From the NCBI GenBank assembly GCA_900321515.1, contig ONWI01000158.1, positions 1 through 24,616 of the forward strand: a stretch of DNA of 24,616 bases, given 5' to 3'. The translations under genes and the position numbers were made by a program. Shown here piece after piece: positions 1 to 6,424 of the stretch; positions within the stretch are counted from its first letter, which is position 1, and every line of letters starts with the position of its first letter. The notes beneath the pieces were generated by a model that was given only the letters and a program-made list of their open reading frames with translations, ran no database searches and was not told the DNA's origin. The stretch comes from an uncultured Eubacteriales bacterium. GTDB taxonomy: Bacteria; Bacillota; Clostridia; Oscillospirales; Acutalibacteraceae.

Positions 1-60
1 ACCTGCAACAAGTACGGCATGACGATGGTATTCACCGGAATCCGACTCTTCCACCACTAA
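1..60 (+). CDS. purH: purH C-terminus (partial)
   Basis: Frame 1 from the first base codes for 19 residues and a TAA stop, ending GIRLFHH. This fits the C-terminal end of the bifunctional AICAR transformylase/IMP cyclohydrolase PurH, where family members end in a TG-R-F-H motif. PurH carries out the last two steps of IMP synthesis. The complete purD gene 156 bases downstream on the same strand supports the call, since purH-purD is a common operon order. Only the last 20 codons are inside the window, so the domains cannot be checked. Confidence 0.8.
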   Translation, partial: TCNKYGMTMVFTGIRLFHH

Positions 61-88
61 AGCGCCCACATGCGTTCGCTTAGTGAAT

Positions 89-111
89 AGATAATAGATA
101 ATAGATAATAG
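89..111. repeat. short tandem repeat, AGATAAT x3
   Basis: Three exact copies of the 7-mer AGATAAT followed by AG lie in the purH-purD gap. A small hairpin (AGCGC, loop TGC, GCGCT) follows at 118-130. The repeat probably arose by slippage. No promoter or terminator is obvious in the 156-base gap. Confidence 0.7.
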
Positions 112-216
112 TGTCGGAGCGCTGCGCGCTGAATTGTAAAAATATTTTGGTTGTCGCGGCGCTTTGATTGTTATGTGATTCATTTTATTTCTGAAAATCA
201 GCAAAGAAGGACTAAC

Positions 217-1506
217 ATGGAAAAATTGACATATCTGGTAGTCGGCGGCGGCGGAAGGGAACACACCATTATCCGCAAGCTGAAAGAAAGCCCCGACGTA
301 GACAAAATTTACTGCACGCCGGGCAACGGCGGCATTTCCAAGGACGCGGAGGTCTTCGACGTAGCCGCGACCGACATTGACGGCGTCGTCGCGCTGGCAA
401 AGAAGCTCGCTGTGGACTGCGTGTTCGTCGCGCCGGACGACCCGCTTGTCGCCGGCATGGTGGACGCTCTCACCGAGGAGGGAATACGCGCGTTCGGTCC
501 CTGCAAAAGAGCCGCCATCATCGAGGGCAGCAAGGTTTTTTCCAAGGAACTGATGAAGAAGCACGGCATTCCCAGCGCGGCATATGAGGTGTTCAACGAC
601 CCGACAGCCGCTTTGGAATACATCAGGACCAACGACAGATATCCGGCGGTCATCAAGGCTGACGGACTCGCCCTCGGCAAGGGCGTTGTGATAGCCGAGA
701 ATTTCGATGAAGCCAAGGCGGCGATTCACTCCATCATGGAGGACAAAATATTCGGCAATTCGGGCAACAGCATCGTCATCGAGGAATTCCTGACCGGACC
801 GGAGGTATCGGTTCTCGCCTTCACGGACGGCAAGTGCGTCAAGCCCATGGTTTCGTCGATGGACCACAAGCGCGTATTCAACGGCAATCTCGGTCCGAAC
901 ACAGGCGGCATGGGCACCATCAGTCCCAACCCCTTCTACACCGATGAAATCGCGCGGGAGTGCATGGACAAAATATTCCTGCCGACCATAAACGCCATGA
1001 ATGCCGAGGGCAGAACATTCAAGGGCTGCCTCTACTTCGGACTCATGATTACGCCGGACGGACCGAAGGTCATCGAATACAATTCCCGCTTCGGCGACCC
1101 GGAGGCGCAGGTGGTTCTGCCGCGCCTCAAGACCGATTTCTCCAAGATCATTCAGGCAATTATCGACGAAAATCTCTCGGACATCGACATCGAATGGGAC
1201 GACGGAGCCTGCGCCTGCGTCATCATGGCATCGGGCGGATATCCCGGCAAGTACGAGAAGGGCATTCCGATAGAAGGTCTTGACCGCGACGGACAGGTGA
1301 ATGGCGCTACCGTCTACCACGCCGGGACAAAGTGTTCGGAATTTGCCGGCGGCGGCTTCCTGACCAATGGCGGACGCGTGCTGGGTGTGACCGCGAAGGG
1401 CGCAACCTTAGACGAAGCGCTTGACAAGGCATATGCCGCGGTGGATAAAATTAAATTCAAAGGCGTCCACTTCCGCACGGATATCGGAAGAGCCTATAAA
1501 AAATAG
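217..1506 (+). CDS. purD: phosphoribosylamine--glycine ligase (GARS)
   Basis: PurD joins glycine to 5-phosphoribosylamine using ATP, the second step of de novo purine synthesis, in the cytoplasm. The 429-residue product matches the usual family length. It shows the N-terminal VVGGGGREH loop, the PGNGG motif, the ATP-grasp segment VIKADGLALGKGVV, the conserved GGMGTISPNP, and EYNSRFGDPEAQ with metal-binding Glu and Asn. The ATG at 217 was chosen because AGAAGG lies 6 bases upstream and the protein then begins directly with the family N-terminus. The frame is open back to 151, but that stretch is unlike PurD. It follows purH and is probably cotranscribed with it. Nothing is truncated. Confidence 0.97.
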   Translation: MEKLTYLVVGGGGREHTIIRKLKESPDVDKIYCTPGNGGISKDAEVFDVAATDIDGVVALAKKLAVDCVFVAPDDPLVAGMVDALTEEGIRAFGPCKRAAIIEGSKVFSKELMKKHGIPSAAYEVFNDPTAALEYIRTNDRYPAVIKADGLALGKGVVIAENFDEAKAAIHSIMEDKIFGNSGNSIVIEEFLTGPEVSVLAFTDGKCVKPMVSSMDHKRVFNGNLGPNTGGMGTISPNPFYTDEIARECMDKIFLPTINAMNAEGRTFKGCLYFGLMITPDGPKVIEYNSRFGDPEAQVVLPRLKTDFSKIIQAIIDENLSDIDIEWDDGACACVIMASGGYPGKYEKGIPIEGLDRDGQVNGATVYHAGTKCSEFAGGGFLTNGGRVLGVTAKGATLDEALDKAYAAVDKIKFKGVHFRTDIGRAYKK

Positions 1507-1583
1507 TTTTTACAAATAAGCGGCAGGCTGCTCCAACCAAATGAAGCGGTCTGCCGTATTATGCTTTATTAAAAGGAGTGACA

Positions 1584-1994
1584 ATGAAAATGAGTGACTT
1601 ACAAGCCTGTCTTGACTGGTTGGAGGACGAATACCCAAACGAAGTCGATCTTTCCCCGCGAAAATGCGGCGATATGATTTTCGAAAAACTGCCTGAGCCG
1701 CTGAGAGAATTCTATTCCATATACGACAGCGCGGATTTTCCGTTCGGACATATCTTTTCACCGGAAGAGGCGCTGAATGACCCTGTTGCAAAGCAGGCAT
1801 TCGGGGATGAATGGTTTGAATTTGGCTGTGACGATTATTTTTCTTTCTGGCTGTGCCGCTTTGAGCCGGACGGAGAAGGATTGTGGTTCGACCCGTGGGA
1901 TCACGATTCCGAGACAGACCCGGAGCCGGCCTTTGCCGATCTTCCGACCTTCCTGCGCTGTCTGGCCGGGGAATATGAGGATACCGCGTGGTGA
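1584..1994 (+). CDS. SMI1/KNR4 (SUKH)-like protein
   Basis: A 136-residue acidic, aromatic-rich protein. The central part (FYSIYDSADFPFG, then SPEEAL, then WFEFGCDDYFSFWLC) resembles the SMI1/KNR4 or SUKH fold, in which a conserved W-F-x-F-G-x-D segment follows an alpha-helical N-terminus. Members include immunity proteins against polymorphic toxins and general partner-binding proteins. No toxin gene is adjacent, so an immunity role is not shown here. AAAGGAG at 1572-1578 supports the ATG at 1584; an ATG at 1590 is also possible, and a GTG at 1578 overlaps the ribosome binding site. It ends 14 bases from the stop of a convergent gene. The family call rests on motif appearance only. Confidence 0.65.
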   Translation: MKMSDLQACLDWLEDEYPNEVDLSPRKCGDMIFEKLPEPLREFYSIYDSADFPFGHIFSPEEALNDPVAKQAFGDEWFEFGCDDYFSFWLCRFEPDGEGLWFDPWDHDSETDPEPAFADLPTFLRCLAGEYEDTAW

Positions 1995-2008
1995 ATTTAT
2001 AAAAAACA

Positions 2009-2665
2009 TCAGAAATCAGCCAGAATGCTGCCAATGTCGGTGAGGGGATGTTCGGGGAAATCTTTTATCGTTAGTCCCCGTGTCTCGATGAATTGCGTTA
2101 TTGCTTCATAATCAGGGTGTTTAGAGAGGTCGCCGTTGAATATGATTTCGCCGCCGACCCTGCCCGAAGCCCCGCCCAAAAAACCGTATTGGAATCCGTC
2201 GAGATTCACGAAGCCCTGACTGATCGGCAGAACGTCGATGTCAGGGCATTTTTTTACAGCGCTGAAGATGCCGCGGTCCGCCGTAATGATGGAATGGCCG
2301 TCCACCACGACGCAATTGCATTTGGTATAGCCCTGATTTACGTTGATGAATGCAAGTCCGAGCGCCCGCGCTTCATGCAGCAGTGCGGGGGAAGAGTATT
2401 TCAGGTTATGGATGAAATATCCGTCGAGACAGACGGCGTTGAATTTAACATTATCCGGATATTTGCAGCCGATCTCGCGGCAGTCGCCGGAGAAGAGATG
2501 CGCGTGCCGGGTAACTCCCATTTTGCAGAAATAGATATCGGGGTGAGCGTCGACAGGGAGGTAAGTCCTGCCGCCCGGCGAAACCTGATGAACATTCATC
2601 CCGAGGGATTCAAGGTAATTAATGAGGAAATTGTCCGCGGAAAATGATACAAATAAGTTCTTCAT
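2009..2665 (-). CDS. uncharacterised protein, possible GME-fold (DUF6873-like)
   Basis: A 218-residue minus-strand gene with ATG at 2665 and AGGAG 8 bases upstream (2675-2679 on the + strand). Segments such as HPDIYFCKMG, NCVVVDGHSIITADRGI and FLGGASGRVGGEIIFNG recur in an order like that of guanidino-group-modifying (amidinotransferase/dihydrolase, pentein) fold proteins. I tentatively place it in the DUF6873 family of that fold. The catalytic enzymes have a C-terminal Gly-Gly loop ending in a nucleophilic Cys; here the loop is GGASGRVG with no Cys, so it may not catalyse the classical reaction. There is no signal peptide or membrane segment. It is convergent with the SUKH-like gene, and the overlapping plus-strand frame is a shadow. 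The function is unknown. Confidence 0.7.
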   Translation of the reverse strand: MKNLFVSFSADNFLINYLESLGMNVHQVSPGGRTYLPVDAHPDIYFCKMGVTRHAHLFSGDCREIGCKYPDNVKFNAVCLDGYFIHNLKYSSPALLHEARALGLAFINVNQGYTKCNCVVVDGHSIITADRGIFSAVKKCPDIDVLPISQGFVNLDGFQYGFLGGASGRVGGEIIFNGDLSKHPDYEAITQFIETRGLTIKDFPEHPLTDIGSILADF

Positions 2666-2854
2666 GTTATAATCTCCTGAAAGTATCGTAAAGAAACAAA
2701 TGAATGAATTTTTTAGATAAAATAATATTTAAATAATTAAACACAAAAGTATCGAATAAAAACTAAGCCAAAATAAAGCATGAATAAAAGCATGTATGTT
2801 AAAAGAAAAAAAGAATAGAATATGCATTATTGGAATTAAATTGCTTTTTGAGTA

Positions 2855-2883
2855 TTGACATTTACAGAATGCTGTGATACAAT
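2855..2883 (+). promoter_or_regulatory. sigma-A-type promoter with no gene directly after it
   Basis: TTGACA (2855-2860), a 17-base spacer and TACAAT (2878-2883) form a near-consensus promoter. No open reading frame with a ribosome binding site follows for more than 600 bases. A hairpin with arms in CAGCAGAGCA and TGTTCTGCTG lies about 45-90 bases downstream (roughly 2930-2967). The promoter may drive a small RNA or a long glmS leader. Confidence 0.6.
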
Positions 2884-3110
2884 TTCAAATGAAAGCTGTG
2901 TAATTGCACCACTTACGCATCTTTTGTTCAGCAGAGCAGATGATTATTCGTTTGTTCTGCTGTTCTTAATATCGGCGTGAATAAAACAATATAATATTAT
3001 ATATAAATCGGAGGAAAAAGCAAGAGCGATATCACTCAAAATAATTATAAAAGACAGAAGAAATCCGACTGCATAGCGTATTATCCGGAAATCGCCGCAG
3101 GATCAGGATT

Positions 3111-3438
3111 GGCGCGGGGCGCGGGCAGATAAAAGCTGGAGTCAATTGCCGAACCGAATGAATTTCAGGCGGAAATTCGCAACCCGAAGCAGCTTTTTGC
3201 CGCGCCGCCCGCGACGGGGAGCAATTACGGCGTTCGCCGTCCGCGCACTGAATTGAATCTCATTATTTCCGCCAGACATCCAAGCCGTCGCGCCCGGTAC
3301 GCGGACGGCGAATGCCGTATTCAGCTCCGTGACGCGTGAATCGGGGCAAAAGCCCGGATTCGTGCGGCGGGTTTTATATATTTCAATAAACTGAAATCCG
3401 GGCGACGTTCCAGCCTTTATCTGCCCGCGCCCCGCGCC
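3111..3438. repeat. 328-bp nested inverted-repeat element
   Basis: The outer arms 3111-3140 and 3409-3438 are complementary at 29 of 30 positions. The inner arms 3226-3246 and 3299-3319 pair over 21 bases with at most two non-Watson-Crick positions. A further stem joins 3352-3360 with 3395-3403. The element is much more GC-rich than its flanks, has no ORF and has no obvious target-site duplication. It could be a MITE-like mobile element or the template of a large structured RNA. It sits between an orphan promoter and the glmS promoter. Confidence 0.75.
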
Positions 3439-3509
3439 GGAGCTGGCTTCAATATTTCCCCGCGGTTAATAAACAAATTGTCTTTTCGATTAAAATGTCT
3501 GATTAACTG

Positions 3510-3538
3510 TTGACAAATGAGGCACTTTATGTTTTAAT
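3510..3538 (+). promoter_or_regulatory. glmS promoter
   Basis: TTGACA (3510-3515), a 17-base spacer and TTTAAT (3533-3538) resemble a sigma-A promoter. Transcription would start near 3545, giving a leader of about 275 bases that contains the mini-ORF and the ribozyme before the glmS start codon. Confidence 0.7.
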
Positions 3539-3566
3539 AGAATTTAAGCATGTTCCGGAGGTGATC

Positions 3567-3590
3567 GTGAATATCTTATGCTCTTTCTGA
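3567..3590 (+). CDS. possible 7-codon leader ORF
   Basis: GTG followed by codons for N, I, L, C, S, F and a TGA stop. It is preceded at 3557-3566 by GGAGGTGATC, a ten-base match to the 16S rRNA 3' end, with the core five bases from the GTG. It ends 30 bases before the ribozyme cleavage site. AAGCAT (3546-3551) can pair with ATGCTT (3591-3596) just before a run of T, so translation could affect an attenuator-like structure. This is inference from sequence only. Confidence 0.35.
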   Translation: MNILCSF

Positions 3591-3619
3591 ATGCTTTTTT
3601 TCAACTATTTCAAGTCAAC

Positions 3620-3796
3620 AGCGCCTGGGCCGTTGAGAGCGGAATCTTACATGCTTTTTCTTTATTTACCGCTTAACGGCTGACGAGGGTGGAAGTTAAT
3701 CGAATTTTCGGCGGATGCTTCCCGGCTTTGCAGAGAAGCTGCATATCGGCATACAAAATCGTCGGGTGACCGGCGTACAGAAGTGCCTTTACTCTG
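3620..3796 (+). ncRNA. glmS ribozyme / glucosamine-6-phosphate riboswitch
   Basis: A self-cleaving RNA that uses glucosamine-6-phosphate as cofactor, so product accumulation destroys the glmS message. The conserved core is visible: GCGCC at 3621 just after the A at 3620 (predicted cleavage between them), stem P2 formed by GCCGTT...GCGG and CCGCTTAACGGC, then TGACGAGG, GTTAATCGAATTTTCGG and GCGGATGCTTCCCGGC at 3681-3726. A GTCGGGTGACCGGC hairpin forms the distal pseudoknotted part. It ends about 24 bases before the glmS start codon. The exact 3' boundary is approximate. Confidence 0.95.
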
Positions 3797-3819
3797 TCTA
3801 TATTGGAGGTAATTTTATT

Positions 3820-5631
3820 ATGTGCGGTATCGTTGGATACATAGGCAATAAGAATTCGACCGAGATCCTTCTGGACGGTCTGAAAAAACTGGAATACAGA
3901 GGTTATGATTCGGCTGGTGTGGCTGTCTTTGAGAACAGCGTGGTCAATGTCATCAAGGCTAAGGGTCGTATCAAAAATCTTGAGGACAAAATCGGCGGCA
4001 ATGTCCCCAAGGGCGTCTGCGGTATAGGTCATACCCGCTGGGCGACTCACGGCGAGCCTTCCGATGTTAACAGTCATCCACACAGATGCGGCAAGGTCAC
4101 GCTTGTCCACAACGGCATTATCGAGAATTATTCTGAGCTTAAAGAGCAGATGATTGCCGAGGGACGTGTGTTCCTCTCAGCCACGGATACCGAGGTTGCC
4201 GCTCAGCTCATCGACAAATATTACGATGGCGACCCGATCGACGCCATTTATATGGCGGTTGCCCGCATCCGCGGCTCCTATGCCTTCGGTATTCTGTTTG
4301 ACGACTATCCGGAAAAGCTCTTTGCCATCCGCAAGGACAGCCCCCTGATCGTCGGAATAGGCGAGGGCGAGAATTACATCGCTTCCGACATTCCCGCGAT
4401 TCTCAGCAGAACCAACAAGTATTATCTGCTGGATGAAAATGAACTCGCTGTGATCACTGCCGATTCCATCCGGATTCTCGGCGCGGACAGATCGCCTGTC
4501 CAGAAGGATGTCTTCACCGCTACTTGGGATGTTTCCGCGGCGGAAAAGGGCGGCTACGACCACTTCATGCTCAAGGAAATCAACGAACAGCCCAAGGTGC
4601 TGGCTGATACCATTCTCCCGCGCCTGAAGAACGGCGCAAAGGGAATATTCGCCGAGGAAATGCCTGACATTTCCAAGATTAAGCGCCTTCATGTCGTCGC
4701 CTGCGGCAGCGCGCTCCACGCCGGCATGGTGGGCAGACATATGATCGAGCGTATCGCAAGGATTCCGGTTATGACCGAAGTTGCTTCGGAATTCAGATAT
4801 TCCAGTCTGCTCTTTGAGGAGGGCGACGCGGTGGTGGTCATCTCCCAGAGCGGCGAGACCGCCGACACCCTGGCTGCCCTGCGAATCGCCAAGAAGCGCG
4901 GCATCCCCACGATTGCCATCGTCAATGTCGTCGGCTCGACCATCGCACGCGAGGCGGACATCGTGCTCTATACATGGGCGGGTCCCGAGATTGCCGTCGC
5001 CACCACCAAGGCTTACACCTGTCAGGTCGCCGTCATGCTGATGATGGCGCTGCGGTTTGCCGGTGAACGCGGCACGGTCAGCGACGCGGAACTCGAGCGC
5101 TATTCTGATCTGCTCAGGCAGATTCCCGACGTTGTCGCCGGGGAACTCAAAAACGCGGATATCTACAGAGAAATGACCGAGAGCTACAAGGACTGCGAGG
5201 ACCTTTTCTTCATAGGCAGAGGCTACGACTGCGCGCTCTGCTGGGAGGCTTCCATCAAGCTCAAGGAAATCTCTTACATTCACTCCGAGGCTTACGCCGC
5301 CGGCGAACTGAAGCACGGCACCATTTCGCTCATCGAGCCGGGAATGCCGGTCATCGCCATCGCTTCGGGCGACCAGCTCTTTGAAAAGACCGTCAGCAAC
5401 GTCAAAGAGGTCAAGGCGAGAGGCGCTAAGGTTATCCTCCTTTGCAAGGAGGGCGCAGCCGTTGACAGCACCATCTATGACCACAAGATAGAAGTTCCCG
5501 ATGTGGACGAATTTATCCGTCCCATCGCCGCGATTGTCCCGCTCCAGATATTCGCCTATTACACCGCCGTCGCGAGAGGCTGCGACGTTGACAAGCCCAG
5601 AAATCTCGCCAAATCCGTCACGGTTGAATAA
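3820..5631 (+). CDS. glmS: glutamine--fructose-6-phosphate aminotransferase (isomerizing)
   Basis: GlmS makes glucosamine-6-phosphate from fructose-6-phosphate and glutamine, the entry step to peptidoglycan and teichoic acid amino sugars. The 603-residue product has normal length. It starts MCGIVGYIG, so Cys2 becomes the N-terminal nucleophile of the glutamine amidotransferase domain (about 1-235, with GHTRWATHG and VHNGIIEN). Two sugar isomerase (SIS) domains follow, with CGSALHAG, SQSGETADT and the GRGYDCALCWEASIKLKEISYIHSEAY region. The C-terminus DKPRNLAKSVTVE is the conserved family end. The ATG at 3820 has GGAGGT at 3805-3810; the frame is open further upstream, but only through the ribozyme. 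It is controlled by the ribozyme in its own leader and stands as a single-gene unit. Confidence 0.98.
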   Translation: MCGIVGYIGNKNSTEILLDGLKKLEYRGYDSAGVAVFENSVVNVIKAKGRIKNLEDKIGGNVPKGVCGIGHTRWATHGEPSDVNSHPHRCGKVTLVHNGIIENYSELKEQMIAEGRVFLSATDTEVAAQLIDKYYDGDPIDAIYMAVARIRGSYAFGILFDDYPEKLFAIRKDSPLIVGIGEGENYIASDIPAILSRTNKYYLLDENELAVITADSIRILGADRSPVQKDVFTATWDVSAAEKGGYDHFMLKEINEQPKVLADTILPRLKNGAKGIFAEEMPDISKIKRLHVVACGSALHAGMVGRHMIERIARIPVMTEVASEFRYSSLLFEEGDAVVVISQSGETADTLAALRIAKKRGIPTIAIVNVVGSTIAREADIVLYTWAGPEIAVATTKAYTCQVAVMLMMALRFAGERGTVSDAELERYSDLLRQIPDVVAGELKNADIYREMTESYKDCEDLFFIGRGYDCALCWEASIKLKEISYIHSEAYAAGELKHGTISLIEPGMPVIAIASGDQLFEKTVSNVKEVKARGAKVILLCKEGAAVDSTIYDHKIEVPDVDEFIRPIAAIVPLQIFAYYTAVARGCDVDKPRNLAKSVTVE

Positions 5632-5667
5632 TCAAGCTGCATTCAATGGCGGCTGGAAAGCGCACAT

Positions 5668-5862
5668 TTTTATTGGTGTTTTTGTTGGGTTGGTTTTTAT
5701 TATTTTAGAATTTTGCCATTTTTTGCATATCATTTGTGTCTATTACTTTTTCTTTTGTTTCTTTTGCTTTTTCTCTTTGATTTTCTATTTTAATTTGTCT
5801 TTGGTTTTTATTGTGTTGTTTTCATAATTTTTTGTCTTTTTCGTGTGCTTTTCAGTCTGCTT
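5668..5862. other. T-rich low-complexity tract
   Basis: About 190 bases after glmS are strikingly T-rich on the + strand (many runs of TTTT, few A and C), so purine-rich on the minus strand. Frames through it code only for low-complexity Phe/Leu-rich peptides. It lies between the glmS stop and a good terminator and has no recognisable gene. The gap 5632-5939 holds only this tract and that terminator. Confidence 0.6.
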
Positions 5863-5868
5863 TTGATG

Positions 5869-5919
5869 AAACACCGTCTGTTCCTGTGTATTCCATGGGA
5901 ACGGCGGTGTTTTTTTTTT
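5869..5919 (+). terminator. Rho-independent terminator
   Basis: AAACACCG...TGTTCC pairs with GGGAACGGCGGTGTTT across a loop of about 12 bases and runs into ten T. It probably ends glmS transcription and isolates the metal-efflux operon that follows. Confidence 0.85.
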
Positions 5920-5939
5920 CGGAAAATGCCAATTGCCTA

Positions 5940-5967
5940 TTGACATCTGATGAATATATGATATAAT
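5940..5967 (+). promoter_or_regulatory. promoter of the zinc/cadmium efflux operon
   Basis: TTGACA (5940-5945), a 16-base spacer and TATAAT (5962-5967) match the sigma-A consensus at every position. The repressor gene starts 43 bases after the -10 box, and a palindrome overlaps the expected transcription start. Confidence 0.85.
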
Positions 5968-5971
5968 AAAC

Positions 5972-5991
5972 ACATGAATAGATGTTCATAT
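5972..5991. promoter_or_regulatory. ArsR/SmtB-type operator
   Basis: ACATGAATAGATGTTCATAT is an imperfect palindrome, 7 of 10 positions symmetric, with the ATGAA-N6-TTCAT core seen in SmtB/CadC/CzrA operators. It lies just after the -10 box, where repressor binding would block transcription. Confidence 0.65.
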
Positions 5992-6010
5992 ATTGAATGG
6001 AGCGATTGCA

Positions 6011-6409
6011 ATGGACCCTGTTGAGAATGATTATAATGATACGGACGCTGAGTTTTATGAGGAGGCTGTCGGTTCGGGCGAATCCCACGGGGATTATGTA
6101 AACCTTGTGCGGGGGGATATGTACGATGTTGACAGAGTGTACGACTTAGCGGAGCTTTTCAAGATATTCGGCGATTCCACGCGGCTGCGCATCATGTCGG
6201 CGCTGCTCAATCACGAGCTGTGCGTCTGCGATATCTCCGAGGTGCTGGAAATGAACCAGTCGGCAATATCCCACCAGCTCCGGGTGCTGCGGACGGCAGG
6301 GCTTATCAAGGTGCGGCGCTGCGGCAAATCGGCATTTTATTCGCTCGACGACGACCATGTGAAGAAGATCATCGAGATGGGCTTTGAGCACATCAACGAG
6401 AAGGACTGA
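6011..6409 (+). CDS. ArsR/SmtB-family metal-responsive repressor
   Basis: A 132-residue winged-helix repressor that should leave its operator on binding Zn or a similar ion, releasing the downstream ATPase gene. The winged-helix core runs from LFKIFGDSTRLRIMSALL to SAFYSLDDD, with recognition helix NQSAISHQLRVLRTAGL. Both known metal sites are suggested: the helix-3 motif ELCVCD (Cys71, Cys73, Asp74) and a helix-5 site Asp114-x-His116-x10-His127-x2-Glu130, which matches the SmtB/ZiaR pattern exactly. The first 35 residues are acidic and contain a His. The ATG at 6011 was chosen because GGAG lies 8 bases upstream; an in-frame TTG at 5993 abuts the operator. The next gene starts 15 bases after its stop. 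Confidence 0.93.
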   Translation: MDPVENDYNDTDAEFYEEAVGSGESHGDYVNLVRGDMYDVDRVYDLAELFKIFGDSTRLRIMSALLNHELCVCDISEVLEMNQSAISHQLRVLRTAGLIKVRRCGKSAFYSLDDDHVKKIIEMGFEHINEKD

Positions 6410-6424
6410 CGGGAGGATTTCTCA

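Larger units (their letters stand above)
2684..3509. other. long intergenic region without a protein gene
   Basis: About 830 bases between the minus-strand gene and the glmS promoter. The first part (to about 3060) is very AT-rich and carries the orphan promoter and its hairpin. AAAGTATCG occurs twice, at 2680-2688 and 2746-2754, so the first copy straddles the start of this interval. The second part (3111-3438) is a GC-rich nested inverted-repeat element. I see no tRNA, rRNA or credible ORF here. GGAGGA at 3010-3015 is not followed by a usable start codon. Confidence 0.7.

Noticed and set aside
151..216. N-terminal extension of purD
   Set aside because: The first 22 residues do not resemble PurD, and the ATG at 217 has a good ribosome binding site.
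2093..2647. Plus-strand frame opposite the GME-like gene
   Set aside because: The minus-strand gene has a proper ribosome binding site and coherent motifs; the plus frame has neither.
3715..3819. N-terminal extension of glmS
   Set aside because: The stretch is the ribozyme; GlmS must begin Met-Cys for its N-terminal nucleophile.
4177..5484. Long minus-strand frame of 435 codons
   Set aside because: It is antisense to glmS, has no family features or ribosome binding site, and is a by-product of codon bias.
5635..5675. Possible terminator right after glmS (AGCTGC/GCGGCT)
   Set aside because: The stem is short with a G-U pair and the T run is too far; the hairpin at 5869-5919 is much stronger.
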